Origin: Rhynchonema sp. JSB1_4
Lineage: Eukaryota; Nematoda; Chromadorea; Monhysterida; Xyalidae
Direction of reading: 5' to 3'
Assembly: GCA_030248065.1 (NCBI GenBank)
Contig: JASAMV010006448.1
Span: 1 to 64,000 of the forward strand
DNA length: 64,000 bases
Made by a program: the position numbers and the translations under genes
Part shown: piece after piece, positions 47,168 to 60,200 of the stretch
Layout: each line of letters opens with the position of its first letter
How positions within the stretch are numbered: position 1 is the first letter of the stretch
The notes under the pieces: generated by a model
What the model saw: the letters and a program-made list of their open reading frames with translations, nothing else
Databases searched by the model: none
What the model was told of the DNA's origin: nothing

Positions 47168-47801
47168 AGCTATTGAAGTGCGAGAACAGGGAAATTGGAT
47201 CTAGTTGTGGTCTCTTGGCAATGTGCCAAAATTTCGCTGTTGAAATATCAACAAGCCAGGATGGATACACGTGAATGTGGCGGGCATTTGAAACGCATGT
47301 AAGGCACGTAACCTTCCTGACTAACATGAACACTATTGGAGGTTTGAAGGTCAACAAACACTTCTGTGCGAGCCAACGCAGAATTTTAGTTGCAACGAGG
47401 TCGTCTGCGAAATATAAGGGGAGACATCGTCTGTTTTCAAGATAAAAAATATACTGGAGCCTCCTTGCAAGAAGGCCAAGGCAGACAGAGTACAACTGGT
47501 TGAAGCGAAGTCGTAGTCCGTGCAAAGCACTGACTTGGAAAGTGGGATGACTGCACAGAGCACCCTCATCCAGCCAGGTCGAGATTGAGTGGCGTGCATA
47601 CGCTCTTGGCTGGCTGTGCCTGTGTTTAATATTTGCTTAGCGTATGCGTCGCTCTGACAAGAGCGTCTATCGCATATTGTGCGCATTGGGTTGGTCGTGT
47701 ACGTTCTAAACTTCCACTACCAAGGATTTTGCGAGTGTGTGGTGTGCGGTTGTATGAAGGTGGCGACCACTTACATAGATGGTTGCCTGACTAAAGACAG
47801 T

Positions 47802-48905
47802 TACCTGGTTGATCCTGCCAGTGGTCATATGCTTGTCTCGAAGATTAAGCCATGCATGTCTGAGCATGAACTGAACTAAAGTGAAGCCGCGAATAGCTCA
47901 TTACAACAGCCGTTGTTTCTTGGATCTCCGCTATACTTGGATAACTGTGGTAATTCTAGAGCTAATACACGCAAACGAGCTCCGACCCAATGGGACGAGC
48001 GCATTTATTAGAACAAAACCAGCAGGTGCTCGCACCTTGGTTTGGTGAATCTGAATAACTGAGCAGATTGCTTCGGGCCTGACCCGGCAATGTATCTTTC
48101 AAGTGTCTGCCCTATCAACTTTCGATGGTAGTTTATGTGCCTACCATGGTTGTGACGGGTAACGGAGGATTAGGGTTCGACTCCGGAGAGGAAGCCTGAG
48201 AAACGGCTACCACTTCTAAGGAAGGCAGCAGGCACGAAAATTACCCAATCTCGGCACGAGGAGGTAGTGACGAAAAATAACGAGACGTTTCTCTTTTGAG
48301 TAGCGTCATCGGAATGAGAAAGATCTGAGTCCTTTGGACCCAGCGGAGGGCAAGTCTGGTGCCAGCAGCCGCGGTAATTCCAGCTCCGCCAGTGTATATC
48401 CATGATGCTGCGGTTAAAAAGCTCGTAGTTGGATCTGCGTGCATGGTCTTGGGTGTGTAAGGAAGACCAGCACGGAGCAGCCAGTTCAACCCTTGATGCA
48501 CTTAACCATGTGTCCTGGGTGACTGGCAGGTTTACTTTGAAAGACTCGCTTGATTGACTATTTGTGCATGGAATAATGGAATAGGACCTTGGTCCTATTT
48601 TGTTGGTTTTCGGAACATGAGGTGATGATTAAGAGGGACAGACGGGGGCATTCGTATTGCGACGTTAGAGGTGAAATTCGTGGATCGTCGCAAGACGCAC
48701 TACTGCGAAAGCATTTGCCAAGAATGTTTTCATTAATCAAGAACGAAAGTTAGAGGTTCGAAGGCAGTCAGATACCGCCCTAGTTCTAACCGTAAACGAT
48801 ACCAACAGCGATCCAACGGTTCTATTACAGACCCGTCGGGGAGCTTCCCGGAAACGAAAGTTTTTCCGGCTCCGTGGGAGAAGTTTGGTTGCAAAGCTGA
48901 AACTA

Positions 48906-48942
<37 letters not shown>

Positions 48943-49362
48943 TTGCGGCTTAATTTGACTCAAAACGGGAAGACTCACCCGGCCCGGACACCGTAAGGAT
49001 TGACAGATTGAGAGCTCTTTCTTGATTCGGTGGATGGTGGTGCATGGCCGTTCGGTTTTAATCCGATAACGAACGAGACTCCAACGTTCTAACTAGTGAA
49101 GGTGATTCTTATTAGACACCGACACTTCTTAGAGGCGGGACAAGCGGTGTTCAGCCGCATGAGAAGGAGCAATAACAGGTCTGTGATGCCCTTAGATGTC
49201 CGGGGCTGCACGCGCGCTACAATGAAGGTGTCAGCGTGCTAGAAAACCTTGTTTGACATGGCTAGCTAGGTAACCGTTGAATACTCTTCGTGGGTGACAT
49301 TGGGACTTGTGTCCCTTAAACGAGGAATTCCCAGTAAGCGCGAGTCATAAGCTTGCGCTGAT

Positions 49363-49395
<33 letters not shown>

Positions 49396-49550
49396 TTGCT
49401 CGGGACTGAGCCGTTTCGAGAAGACTGGGGACTGACGACATTGGGCCTTCACGGGCTTTATGTCGACGGGAACCACTTGGATCGTAGCAGCTTGAACCGG
49501 GCAAAGATCGTAAAAAGTTTTCTGTCGGTGAACGTGCGGAAGAATCGTCA
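47802..49550 (+). rRNA. 18S rRNA copy, probably a pseudogene
   Basis: It starts with the standard TACCTGGTTGATCCTGCCAG and keeps GGTGCCAGCAGCCGCGGTAA, GAAATTCGTGGATCG, GGCACCACCAGGAGTGGAG and CACACCGCCCGTCG, about 1.75 kb in all. Several near-invariant sites are changed. About 22 bases are missing where TTGGTGGAGCGATTTGTCTG should stand (near 49048). AAACTTAAAGGAATTGACGG reads AAACTAAAAGG. The 3' end GTAACAAGG reads GTAAAAAGT, and GGTGAACCTGC reads GGTGAACGTGC. No 5.8S or 28S follows within the window. This looks like a dispersed, decaying rDNA fragment rather than a working gene. Confidence 0.9.
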
Positions 49551-50500
49551 CAGAAAAGCTGTTCTACAGCTTCACCAAGGGGCGGTAAAGTCGTGATCGT
49601 AGCGGATGCGGTCCGGTCGAGTCACGCACACTATAATGCCGGGAAGAGCGGAACCTGAGCCCGACTTGGACAGAGGCACGTCGTCGCATCTAGTACCGGC
49701 CGGCTGTCCATTCCAAGTCGGTTTGCGCCTTGTCGAAAGACAGGGTAGGTTTAAAGAGGAGGACGGGTATATTCGTCCCCCGCCGTTTCCAAAAAAACCC
49801 ACAAACTTAAAACAGAACAGAACTGATATGAAATTGCTCAGAGTGCGTGCTCGTAACGGCAGAGCCGGTCGTGTCACGCAGTGCCGTGAAGGGGAGATGA
49901 AGATTTTGCCTAAAGAGCGATGATGTTTTACACATCGCTTAGGCCAAAATTTGTATCTGTGGTTTCGGCTGACGGCGAATGTGCTCTGTTGGCTTCTTCG
50001 TCACGTCGGGAAGGTTAAACTTAGTATCTTGATTTGTTGAAGTGGGACCATTCAATTATCATCAAGTGCTGACAAGTGGCGTTGAAGAGTTTGCAGATCC
50101 AAGATTTTTTGTCCAATCGTGGCCCACGTCAATGATTTAGGAGGCGGCTTCCTGGCCCGGCCAGATCTGGACACCATCAAAGCGCATCGTCAGCTTATCC
50201 CACAGTACAGCAGTCAGTTGTTGTTGTCAGAAGTTTAGGCACTATCTTCATTCGGTATCCTCTGGAACATGCGGCATGTATATTTTTCACATTCAAACTT
50301 CTACAACACTTTCAGTGTGCTTGCCCACTTGGTTTTACCAAGTTGATTTATTTTTTTTAACCCAAACTCCTGCAACACGTACAGTGTGCGTGCATTCGGC
50401 TTCAAAAACTTGGAGAAAAATTCAAATCAAGTGGACACGAGCACGTTTCTTGCAAATTTCCGAATGAGCAATTCCAGCATAAGATAGATAAGCAATATTA
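49551..50500 (+). other. Spacer after the 18S copy, probably decayed ITS1 then unrelated DNA
   Basis: GC-rich spacer-like sequence continues to about 50010. I looked for the conserved 5.8S core (GATGAAGAACGCAGC) and did not see it. A hairpin TAAAGAGCGATGATG...CATCGCTTAGG lies at about 49912-49945. Confidence 0.5.
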
Positions 50501-50752
50501 AAGTGCTGAAGGAGGGATTAGTGATTTACCGTGCAAACATAGAACGCGAACGAGTGCAAGTGAGTGGTCGTAGTGGAAGCGATGCACATCACTAAGCGTT
50601 ACTGCAGACGACTTGGCTACTGGACTTGGCCAGTGAACTTTTATGCGTCCGCAGTTGTTTCTGCTGGACGGGCACAGCAGCTTCAGTGCAGTGCACCTCA
50701 AGATACGGATGGAACAGGGGTGGAAAAACAACGAAAACAAACAGCGGGTAAA

Positions 50753-50875
<123 letters not shown>

Positions 50876-51399
50876 GTGCGATAACACGGTGGGCGGCTTG
50901 GCTCAGCAAGGTGACAAACCAAGACTTTCATTATCCGTGGTGCTGGGATGGGGTTATTCTGGCGGTTGTTTTAATCTCTGGTGAACGGAAATTATTCTGA
51001 GACGCATCAGTGCAAAAACATACAGTACACAATTTGTCAACCCCATTAGATTCATTCGGCTAAATTGCCCACACTGATGGAAACTGACAAGCAGCGTTGC
51101 TTTTTGCAGTTCCCAACGCGCTGGTTTGGTTATTTTGAAGATTTTTTGATCCATGTGAGCAGAACGGGAAAATTATGATTTTTTCAGCATCGTTTTCGTT
51201 GTTTTCTTCAGCCGAATGCGAAGCAACCGTTAATTGCATTGACCGCAGAAGAAATATTTTCTTTGACATTGGTTTTCTGACGAACACGACGATCTCAACG
51301 AACAGCCGAACACAACGAACGGCAGATTTTGTTCGGCAGTTCGCTGACGAACAGCTATTCGTCCTGCGTTTTGTGCGCGACGAACAAGTACAACGCCAC

Positions 51400-53150
51400 C
51401 TTCTACAATTGAATGTCGACCGCGTTTGTTCGCAGCCGTTTTTTTTGAAAATGAAGGCAAGGTATCAGAAACCCAGATTTAGGGAATGGATTTTCAACTC
51501 GTTGCTTTGTGATGTTTCACGGAGCCCACATATTTTCACAGGTGGAGAAAAAATGAAAAAAGTTTGAGGCGGGCCTGTGCAAGACACAAGGTAATCCAAT
51601 CTAAGATATTTTCAGCGTTTTATACACAGACGTTTCTCTGTTAAACGAGATATAAAGCATTGCACGAAACGCCAGGTGTGACAAATGATAAACGAAACGC
51701 TCCGAAAAATCAAGCCTTTTTGAAGCACCCTTTTACTGCTGTATAATTTTAGGCATCTGTGGTGAATGAAATAAGTTGTCAATTGCAAATAAAAATCGTC
51801 TAATTATCCTGTGTTCAGGATGTGCTTTTCGTTTTTCAAAACCCTACACAGCTCACACAATGTTTACCACAACATGCGCAAGGCAGCCATGCCACAGCGC
51901 ACACCAGGGTTGAAAAAAATTTTTTTATCAGAGCACTGTTTTTTTTAAAACACAAAAAAATTATTTTTTTACAAAAATTTTTTTTAATTAGAAAAAGTAG
52001 CGCAAGCGTCGTTTCAGGTGAAATGGAGGCGCTACACAAAAATTTTTGAAAACTCAAAATTTTTCGTCACGTGACCCCTCACGTGGGGTCATCAACGCAT
52101 GTGCGAAGGCGATTCGGTTATTCTAGCAGGATCTGAACGTGACGTGGTCTCGACACGACCATGTTTTATTATCAGTGTTTGTCGGTAGTATAAATATCAC
52201 ACGCGGTCGTGGTGGCGACTAACTGCGTAGATTGTCGCAGAATACTAAATTTCACGTGCCAAACATACAATAGCTGATAATGATTCAACGACCATAGGAA
52301 ACGATTACCGTTTATGTATTGTAGCTGGTAAAGTTCTGATCAAAGGAGTTATGTACCGGAGAATTCCAAATATGCTCCTCCAAAAAGCAGCCACTGGAAA
52401 CAAATTAGTTGTTCTGAATAAGCGCGCCGCATCTGCAGAAATTTTAATTCATGTCTCACATGCTTATACAAAGTGCGGGCATATGTTGGAAATTGGTTGA
52501 AACCTCATATTCGATGTGAATCCTAAGCTAAGCCCCCGGGGGCGTACTTGGCATTCTCCGGTACGGGTACCTGAATTCTCCAAATAGAGCCCCTGTGAAT
52601 GATGCTCTCAAGACACTGAATGAAATGAAAAGTTTCTGTTCATGATCCTGCGCCAGTATACGTACAACTTGTATGTACACACATGGTGCCTATTCGTTTC
52701 CATACGCTCTGTATAACCGTTTCACAGATTGGTGGGGCCACAATATAGAAAACTATGGTGCCGAAGAAGCATGCCCTGACTTATCATTTAAAAAAACTGA
52801 GGTCCATCACTTCTTTATGAGTCATTTTGGCGGTCAAACAAAGCGCCGCAGGCGCGATTTTGGGAAATTTGACCCAACTTGGAAAAAATTTTCAAAAATT
52901 TATGCCTCAAAAAGGCCATTTTTTGGAAGAATTAGGCGATTTTATTTTTCCGAAAAACTCGTGTTTTTAATTAAAAAAAAACAGAATATCTGGCTCTTCA
53001 AAAAAAATTTTTTTTAAAAATTTTTTTTAATTAACCACTGTTTTTTTGAAACAACCCTGGCGCACACACAGGCTGCCTGGCGCATGTTGTGGTAAACATT
53101 GTGTGAGCTGTGTAGGGTTTTGAAAAACGAAAAGCACATCCTCAAAACAG
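51400..53150. mobile_element. Second copy of the 1.1-kb palindromic element, interrupted and truncated
   Basis: 51400-51904 matches 9745-10250 closely. After an insertion (51905-53059), 53060-53150 carries the start of the inverted arm, which stops where the next palindrome begins. The outer end differs from the TTAA end of the first copy. Confidence 0.8.
51905..53059. mobile_element. hAT-type element nested in the palindrome, 1.16 kb
   Basis: The ends CAGGGTTGAAAAAAA and complementary CAACCCTG are flanked by exact GCGCACAC (51897-51904, 53060-53067). The ends resemble the CAGGGTTGGGC family but the interior is different, longer and without a transposase ORF. Confidence 0.85.
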
Positions 53151-53151
53151 G

Positions 53152-53962
53152 ACAACTGTGTTGAACCTCAGCTTTTTTGTCTTTTTTCTGGGGACCCAAG
53201 GCACACTTCTGTGTCATATTTTCCTATTTTAATAACAATGTTCCGAGGCGACATATAGCACGCCAAGTAGCAAAAATATAATTGTTGCTAATTATGTGCA
53301 AATCTATGTTGGTTCATCTGCATCCTTGGAGGTACGAGCAACAAATGAATTTTACACAAACTTTATAATTTTAGCTAATTTTCGCTTCCGTCATATTTAT
53401 CGCCTACCCACAGTTGTGATGGAAGTGTGATATTTACTGTCCTAATGTTATTATTGTTCATCGATCAAAATCCAAAATTCTAGCTCTAATGTATCTTGAG
53501 AAAAGTCGTGTTCATTGAGGTCCATGCGTTGGACTTGGAACTGCGCAACCACCCTTATAACCGGACCAGCGTCTACGGTGCCTTCAATTGAACGACTTCT
53601 GCCCAAGATACGTTAGAGCTGCAATCTTGGATTTCGATCGATAAACAACAATAACATTGGGGCTTCATCGGACAGTAAATATCACACTTCCATCACAACT
53701 GTGGGTAGGCTATAAATATGACGGAAGCGAAAACTTGGTAAAATTATTAATTTTGTGTAAAATTCATTTGTTGCTCGTACCTCCAAGGATGCAGATGAAC
53801 CAACATATGTAGATTTACACATAATTAGCAACAATTATATTATTACTATCTGGCGTGCCATATGTCACCGCGGTACATTGTTATTAAAATTGGAAAATAT
53901 GACACAGAAGCGTGCTCTGTGTCCCCAGAAAAACGCGAAAAAGCTGAGGCTCTCCACAGTTG
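53152..53962. mobile_element. 0.8-kb palindromic element
   Basis: Two arms of about 350 bp (for example GGACCCAAGGCACACTTCTG against the complement near 53905; CTCCAAGGATGCAGATGAAC near 53790 against 53310) flank a centre near 53550. No coding capacity. Confidence 0.75.
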
Positions 53963-54888
53963 AGCGAGCTTTTGTTGAAACTTAGCAGTCAGATGGAAAA
54001 TCGGTCTTGGATCGCTTGTATAGCGTGATAAATGGGCTTTCTACCTGCTTAATAGTAAAGCTCTGTGCGCTCTCTATATTCAAATTCAAATTTTATCTGC
54101 AAGCTTACGCGAAGACCTTCACAAGATCCGGAAAAACCCTTAAAATAAAACAGTGTTAATAACAAAGAATGTGAACATGAATGAATAAACGACAATGGAA
54201 ACGCACCGGTGAGATGAGCATGAGACCAACCAAACGAGCCACACTAGCACAACCAACACACAAACAACGGCAAACGATATGGCCGAAAAGTACAACGGAA
54301 ATTTTTTTTCTGAAATGTACGTGGTTTTCGAAAAATAGCGCGAGCTGTAGTAGTACCAAAAAAAGAATATGGTCCTAAATTGGAGCCAAGGCGTTTATAA
54401 AACATTTGTGACCAAACGGCACACAAGGAACATGCGAAACATATCGGTATTTTACTTTCAAGGTGCGGAGGTAGGGTCAAAACTTTTTACCTTTCAGCCC
54501 TCCGGGCTCAGACAGGAAGCTGATATGGGAAAAAATTTTCTTTTGAGTGTTTTGGACCAAGCCCAGTTACCCTGCCAAGTTTCAATGAGATTGGTTTTGG
54601 TCGCATATGTATATATGGCGGAGACCCTTTAAGCCGCCCCGAGTCGTGTTGGACCAGAATTTTCGGAACCCGCTGTTTTTCCACACCCGCTGTTTTATCG
54701 GCCACACGAAACATCGTTTCGTTGAAAACGATAGCAATGGTTATCCGGGATCATAAAAACAAATTGCATACATGACGAATACCATGGTGAACGTAGAACA
54801 AGCTGATGTCACCAGGTACAGTTTGTATAAATACTGTGCTCCCCATCGCCAACGTGACCAACAATGCCAACAAATGCCCAACACTGGG
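53963..54888. other. Intergenic, no gene seen
   Basis: AT-rich DNA. 54635-54700 carries the CCGCCCCGAGT and CCCGCTGTTTTT motifs also seen inverted near 45800-45880. The last 150 bases are probably the 3' end of the neighbouring channel gene. Confidence 0.5.
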
Positions 54889-56649
54889 TCACTTCTCCCA
54901 AGGCCACCAATCATTCCGGTCACCGTCAGCCACAACGGCTTTGTGGAACGCCATCACTTCTGCTGCCATGGTCTCGCCATCCGACTGACGTTTCAACATG
55001 TTATTCTGATTCAATATGGCAAGATCGTCCTGCTTCTCCACGTGATGGCCCAAACGCACAGCAAGAATGTACAAAAGTACGAAAACACCAAACAAACACG
55101 GGTACAAGATTCGGGCCAGGGAATCCCAGAACGATGGTTGACGCCAGTATTGAGTGCTCATGTTCTTGCCGCGTGCCAATGTGGTAACAAGTGCAAACTC
55201 AGCGAGTGCACAAATGGCAAACAATTGACAGCCAATATTCCAATAGTCAACTTTGGTCAAATAGATCACGCCAGATGGCAGGATGCGCCGTAGAGCCTAA
55301 ATTCACGTTTTCACATTATGCTGATATCATTTTCGATTTCAATAAAAGATCTTGCTGAAATCTTCCACTAATCCACTTACCAGAGTCATCAACGACAACA
55401 GTGACGTCACGCAAACACCAGTTCTGGCCGGCACAACGTTGTGATCGATCCAGAAGGATACCCACGAAACGAACACGACGAAAATCGACGGGAAATAAAG
55501 TGTGAGAAAGTAGTGGGCGACACTACGTGAAATACCAAGCTCAACGACCAGACAGCCATGACCGGATTGATTGTAGAAACCATCTGCATAAATCAACGAG
55601 TAAATTTGGTTACACAGGTACTACTACCACACAATGCGCATTTGAGATTCAGGAACACATACCGGGAAGTCCTCGACATTTGCGAGATTTCAACTTCTTA
55701 ATCTCGAAATGTGACAGGCCGTGGTTATCGGCAAGTTTCACCGAATCGACGGTGGCCCAGGCCAGTTTGGCTTTGACTGAAGGGATGCGTAAGCAAATGG
55801 GACAAAATCAGTGTCAGTCAAGTGCGCAGAACCAGAGAACTCACAGCTGAACAGAAATATGCGACACAAGTGCTCGTCGAACGGAAAGTTTTTCAAATCG
55901 ATTTGACAATCAATTTGATGGGTAAGGCTGAAAGAGAGTCTATGAGCTATCTGACCGTAGATATCACAATCAGATGGGTGTTTGTCACCTTATGCAACAA
56001 ATCCGTCAGCTTACGAAACGTAAGAACTCACATGTCATCAACGGTGACAACCCCTTCCTCGCTTCTCTGATAGTATGTCAAGATCGGGTCCAACTGTTCA
56101 TCCATGTTGTAGCCCTTATCATTCGCCACGAACACGTTGTGTTTTTCCAGACTGTTTTTGATGTACTTCTTGATTCCTGGGTTCTTTCCCAAGAAGAACT
56201 CGTTTGTGGACGATTGGAATGCGTACTGATGATGAATGTCCATTGCGAGTGTCTATAACAGCAATAAACCAATATGAAAAGAATTTATGGTCTCGCCGCT
56301 GGTCTAAGGAATGCAACGAAAGGTTTTCAACACATTTGAAACTCACTGAAACTCACATTTCTCTCCATGTTTGGATTCGAGACGTGTAGTATCACCAGTT
56401 TGACTACCACAGCTTTTGCGTCCACTAAAATCACTTTTAATTTGCCCTATTTAACTTTATGAGCAGAAAGCAGGCGTCAAACAGAAAAGTTTACTGACGA
56501 TATGCGAGCAAAGCGTGCAGTTCCTCGTCGCTAAAGCCCTTATACTTATCGACAATTTCTGTGGTTGAGCTCTGAGCCGCTCCGGTAGCATAACGACATC
56601 CATTCGCCAAGTACAGGACAACAACAACAGTGATTTCGCGTATTTTCAT
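54889..56649 (-). CDS. Cys-loop ligand-gated channel subunit A
   Basis: A pentameric ligand-gated channel subunit in the plasma membrane. Seven exons (56649-56499, 56424-56357, 56252-56032, 55927-55845, 55776-55663, 55583-55381, 55296-54889) join in phase to 415 residues. A hydrophobic N-terminus may act as signal peptide. The Cys-loop is Cys154-x13-Cys168 with FPFD. A second pair, Cys208-Cys223, sits at loop C as in glycine and glutamate chloride channels. M1 is about 232-258, M2 about 264-282 with P264-A265-R266, the anion-channel signature, and the 9' leucine. M3 is about 297-320 and M4 about 338-361. The M3-M4 loop is only about 17 residues, and about 54 residues follow M4. The ligand cannot be read from sequence. 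Confidence 0.93.
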
Positions 56650-57244
56650 TTTGTGGTCATACCGTGGTCCAGTCGTAAATTTTACTTAAACGCAGTCAAA
56701 GATCATCCGGGTGGGATGTGAATAGGATCTGGTAAGAACAAAAGATATAGACTCACATGACTGAACAACCAAATCGTATATTTTATTCTGACGCAGCACG
56801 ATTATCCAAATACACGTTTCAATCCTATGCCCGACGTATGAATTGGAGCTGGTCAACTCAGATCATAACAAATTAGACGCACATGACTGAACAACTAGGA
56901 TGAATAAACAATGAGAAAAGTAGATGGGCCGATCACAAAGTCGACCCCATGATTCTAATGTGTAGCCTTAATGGACAACATAACACACAAAATAGGATCA
57001 CTCTGACAAACACAGCTCGGATGCCACGTAAATCAACTAACGCGGGTGTCGTCAGGGATGGACTCACGAACGTTATTGATACATACAATACTGTACTGCT
57101 TTTAAAAACGTTTCAATAATCTTTCACCAGTTTCGTAAACACACGTATTGTATGAACATTTTCCGGAGATTTTGTAAGCAATAATACCACAACTTTCAGA
57201 CGCAATGACGATTTATTAGCTTACTCTTAGTCCATGGCGGAGTG
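56650..57244. other. Spacer between channel genes A and B
   Basis: AT-rich DNA; probably the promoter of gene A and the 3' end of gene B. The phrase GACTCACATGACTGAACAAC recurs nearby in altered form (56752, 56878), a short local duplication. No other gene is seen. Confidence 0.5.
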
Positions 57245-60200
57245 CTAATAATTAGGGAGAGACCCAAAGTAATAATCAAAATTCTCGCCATAAATTTGTC
57301 GATAGAATTCGTTCACCTCCTCCGCCGCTTTCATGAAGCTGCCACTACTGTAACGTTTCAAGAAGCCGTTCTCATTCAAAGAGGCCACGTCCGACATCAC
57401 ATCGGTAGGACGACCCAAATGGACAGCAAGGATGTAGAGAAGCATAAAAATGCCAAACAGACACGGGTACACAATGCGTGCAATCGAATCCCAGAACTCT
57501 GGTTTCAACCAAACCCGAGCACTATCTACGTCACTGGTTTGTTGCCTTTTCCGGCGCGCCAATGTGGTGACCAAGGCAAATTCACCTAGGGCCACAATGG
57601 CAAACAGCTGGCAACCGAGGTTCCAGTAGTCAACTTTGGTCAGGTAGGTTACGCCAGGAGGTAGTATGCGTCGTAGGGCCTGCGCAGCAATATGACAATT
57701 CTGACAAAAGATCAGCAAGATACTGCAAATTTTCGGTACCAACCAGAGTCATCAACGACAGCAATGACGTCACGCAAACACCAGTCCTGGCCGGCACAAT
57801 GTTGTGATCGATCCAGAAGGATATCCACGAGACGAAGATGACGAAAATCGACGGGATATACAGCGTGAGCAAGTAGTGCGCCCCGCTGCGAGCAATGCCC
57901 AACTCAACAACCAAGCAGTTAACTAACGGTTCATTTGCGTATTCTTCTGCAACGAAGGATTAGAGATACCTCAATGGTCATTTGATGTGCAATCTGACCA
58001 TTATAGCTAAAGGAGGGTCCTATGGGAAGTTTCTTGTGACCTGGAACGGGTAGCCCCTTGCAGTTGCGGGTCAGCAATTTTGTTATCGTGAAGTGTGACA
58101 GACCGTGATTCCGCGCCAGTTTGACCGGTTCATATCGTGACCATTTCATTGAAGCTTCCACTGAAAAACAACAACAGATTACTTTCAGCGCAAGGGTCGG
58201 TTGGCTGATTAACGATTAGCCAGGATCAGGAACCAGAACTTACAGTTGAACAGATAAATTCGGCATTCATGTTGATCGAACGGAAAGTTTCGCATGTCGA
58301 TCAGACAGTCAATGCTGTGGCTGACACTGCAAACCGCACACAATGGCCCAAATTTTCAAAAGCGCCACTGGGGGGGGTTGCGCGACCGCCCCCGGTGGTG
58401 CTTTCGAGAATTTGGGTCAATGAAGGCCCTTTCAAGTTTTTGTCATTAAGAATTTTACTGCTCTGGTGAATTGGTAATATTGCTTACTGTGGTCAAACTC
58501 AAGCATAACGCGTGCATAACATGCACAGCTTATGTACTTAGGTCAGGCGACATCGCTTTTTTGCTCATTGCGACATGCAGCTTGTGAGGCTTCTTACGCA
58601 ACTTTCTGGCGAAAACTTGTGCTGAGCGCCACGTTTACAGCATGGTCAGTTGCAGGATAAGCGTTATAAATTTAAACAAGTACGGTTAAAAGTTAAACTT
58701 ATAAAATGACACGTGAAGTCATGACGTTTGTAAGCACGACGTCAGGACCACGTTCCAGGTACCCTGAGACAGCATGACAACACAAAACGGGTGCAAAGAT
58801 GTGAGGAAAATATGATTTGTGCCGTGAACTTGAGCAATTTGTTTGAATAATGGTGATGTCGGGCCTACTGATAAGGTGATAAGACCAACAGGGATGCAAG
58901 TTCTGCATGGAGTTGAACTTCATTTGCACTTTTCCTTACCGTTAGTAGAAAATGCATCAAAAACTTCTCAGTACACAAGTGGTCCAACAAACACTAGGCA
59001 TGAACAAGCATGAAGTTGGTTGTTGGTGCCATGCATACAACTGCCATCGGTACAGAATCGACCACTTTCACCCTTGAATAGTCCTTCAATGACCGCGAGG
59101 TTAAGAAATTCGGAATCGCCAAAAAATTTGAGTCCGGACGGGCTATTTTTTTGTTTCAGTAGCGACACCTAGTGTTGCTCATGGACTACAAAAGAAATGA
59201 TCATCACAAATAAGCAAACTCTTGTGGGGGTATGTAGTCACATTGGGTGAGTTGTTAGCAATATTCAACCGAAACTTGTTCGTTTTCGTATTTAGCGCTA
59301 CAGCAATGAATGGCGGCTCAAGATGAAGGTCTCGATGCTGCCACACGTTTCCACTGGTTAGTCTTCGTGCAAGTTCAACCAATGAAGCGCATCACAGCAT
59401 TAAAGTGCTCCACGTAGATTTTAAAACTGAACCATGTTTTCAAACAGAAACACTGAAGCCGATATTAAGAGCTAACTATTGCAGCTTGCTTTACTGCGAT
59501 ACCATAGCCATGTGGCAAGATGTTCCTGGGCGATTGCCGTCATGGTACATAAAGCCGGCGAACTCGGGTTACGGCAGGTGGTCCAACGTTACACTATTTT
59601 AAAATTGCTAAATCACCACTGTTTTTCGACACAATACTATCGTGTTTGGCATCATTCTGCAGCAAATGAGAAGACAAAGACAGCTCTGATCACCAGAAAC
59701 AGCTCTCAGGATACTTTGAAATACCTAGCTCATAGCGCCCTAAACCTCTAATCGCCGTGATAAACGCAAACGTTAAATTCGTTCTTTTCATTCAAATTCC
59801 ATTGACTGGTCTACCTCGCTGGGGTTGTTAGCTGCAGAATGATGCCAAACACGATAGTATTGCGTCAAAAAACAGTGGTGAAACAGCAATGTTAACATAG
59901 TGTAACGTTGGACCACCTACCGTAACCCGAGCTCGCCGGTTTTATGTACCATGACGGCAATCGCCCCGGAACATCTTGTCGCATGCCTATGGAGCCGCCG
60001 CCGGCCTGTCGAGGTCGTCTTTCGATTGCACCTCATAAAACATGGGGTTAAGAGACGTTAGACACACCCTTTAACTCACATATTGTCGACCATTGCAAAT
60101 CCATTGTAGTCTCGATCATAGTACGTGAATTTTGGACTCTTTATTTCATCCAACTTGTAACTCTTGTCATTAACAACTTGAACATTGTGTTTTTCGAGGC

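Noticed and set aside
47802..49600. Open frames inside the 18S copy
   Set aside because: rRNA sequence; not protein coding.
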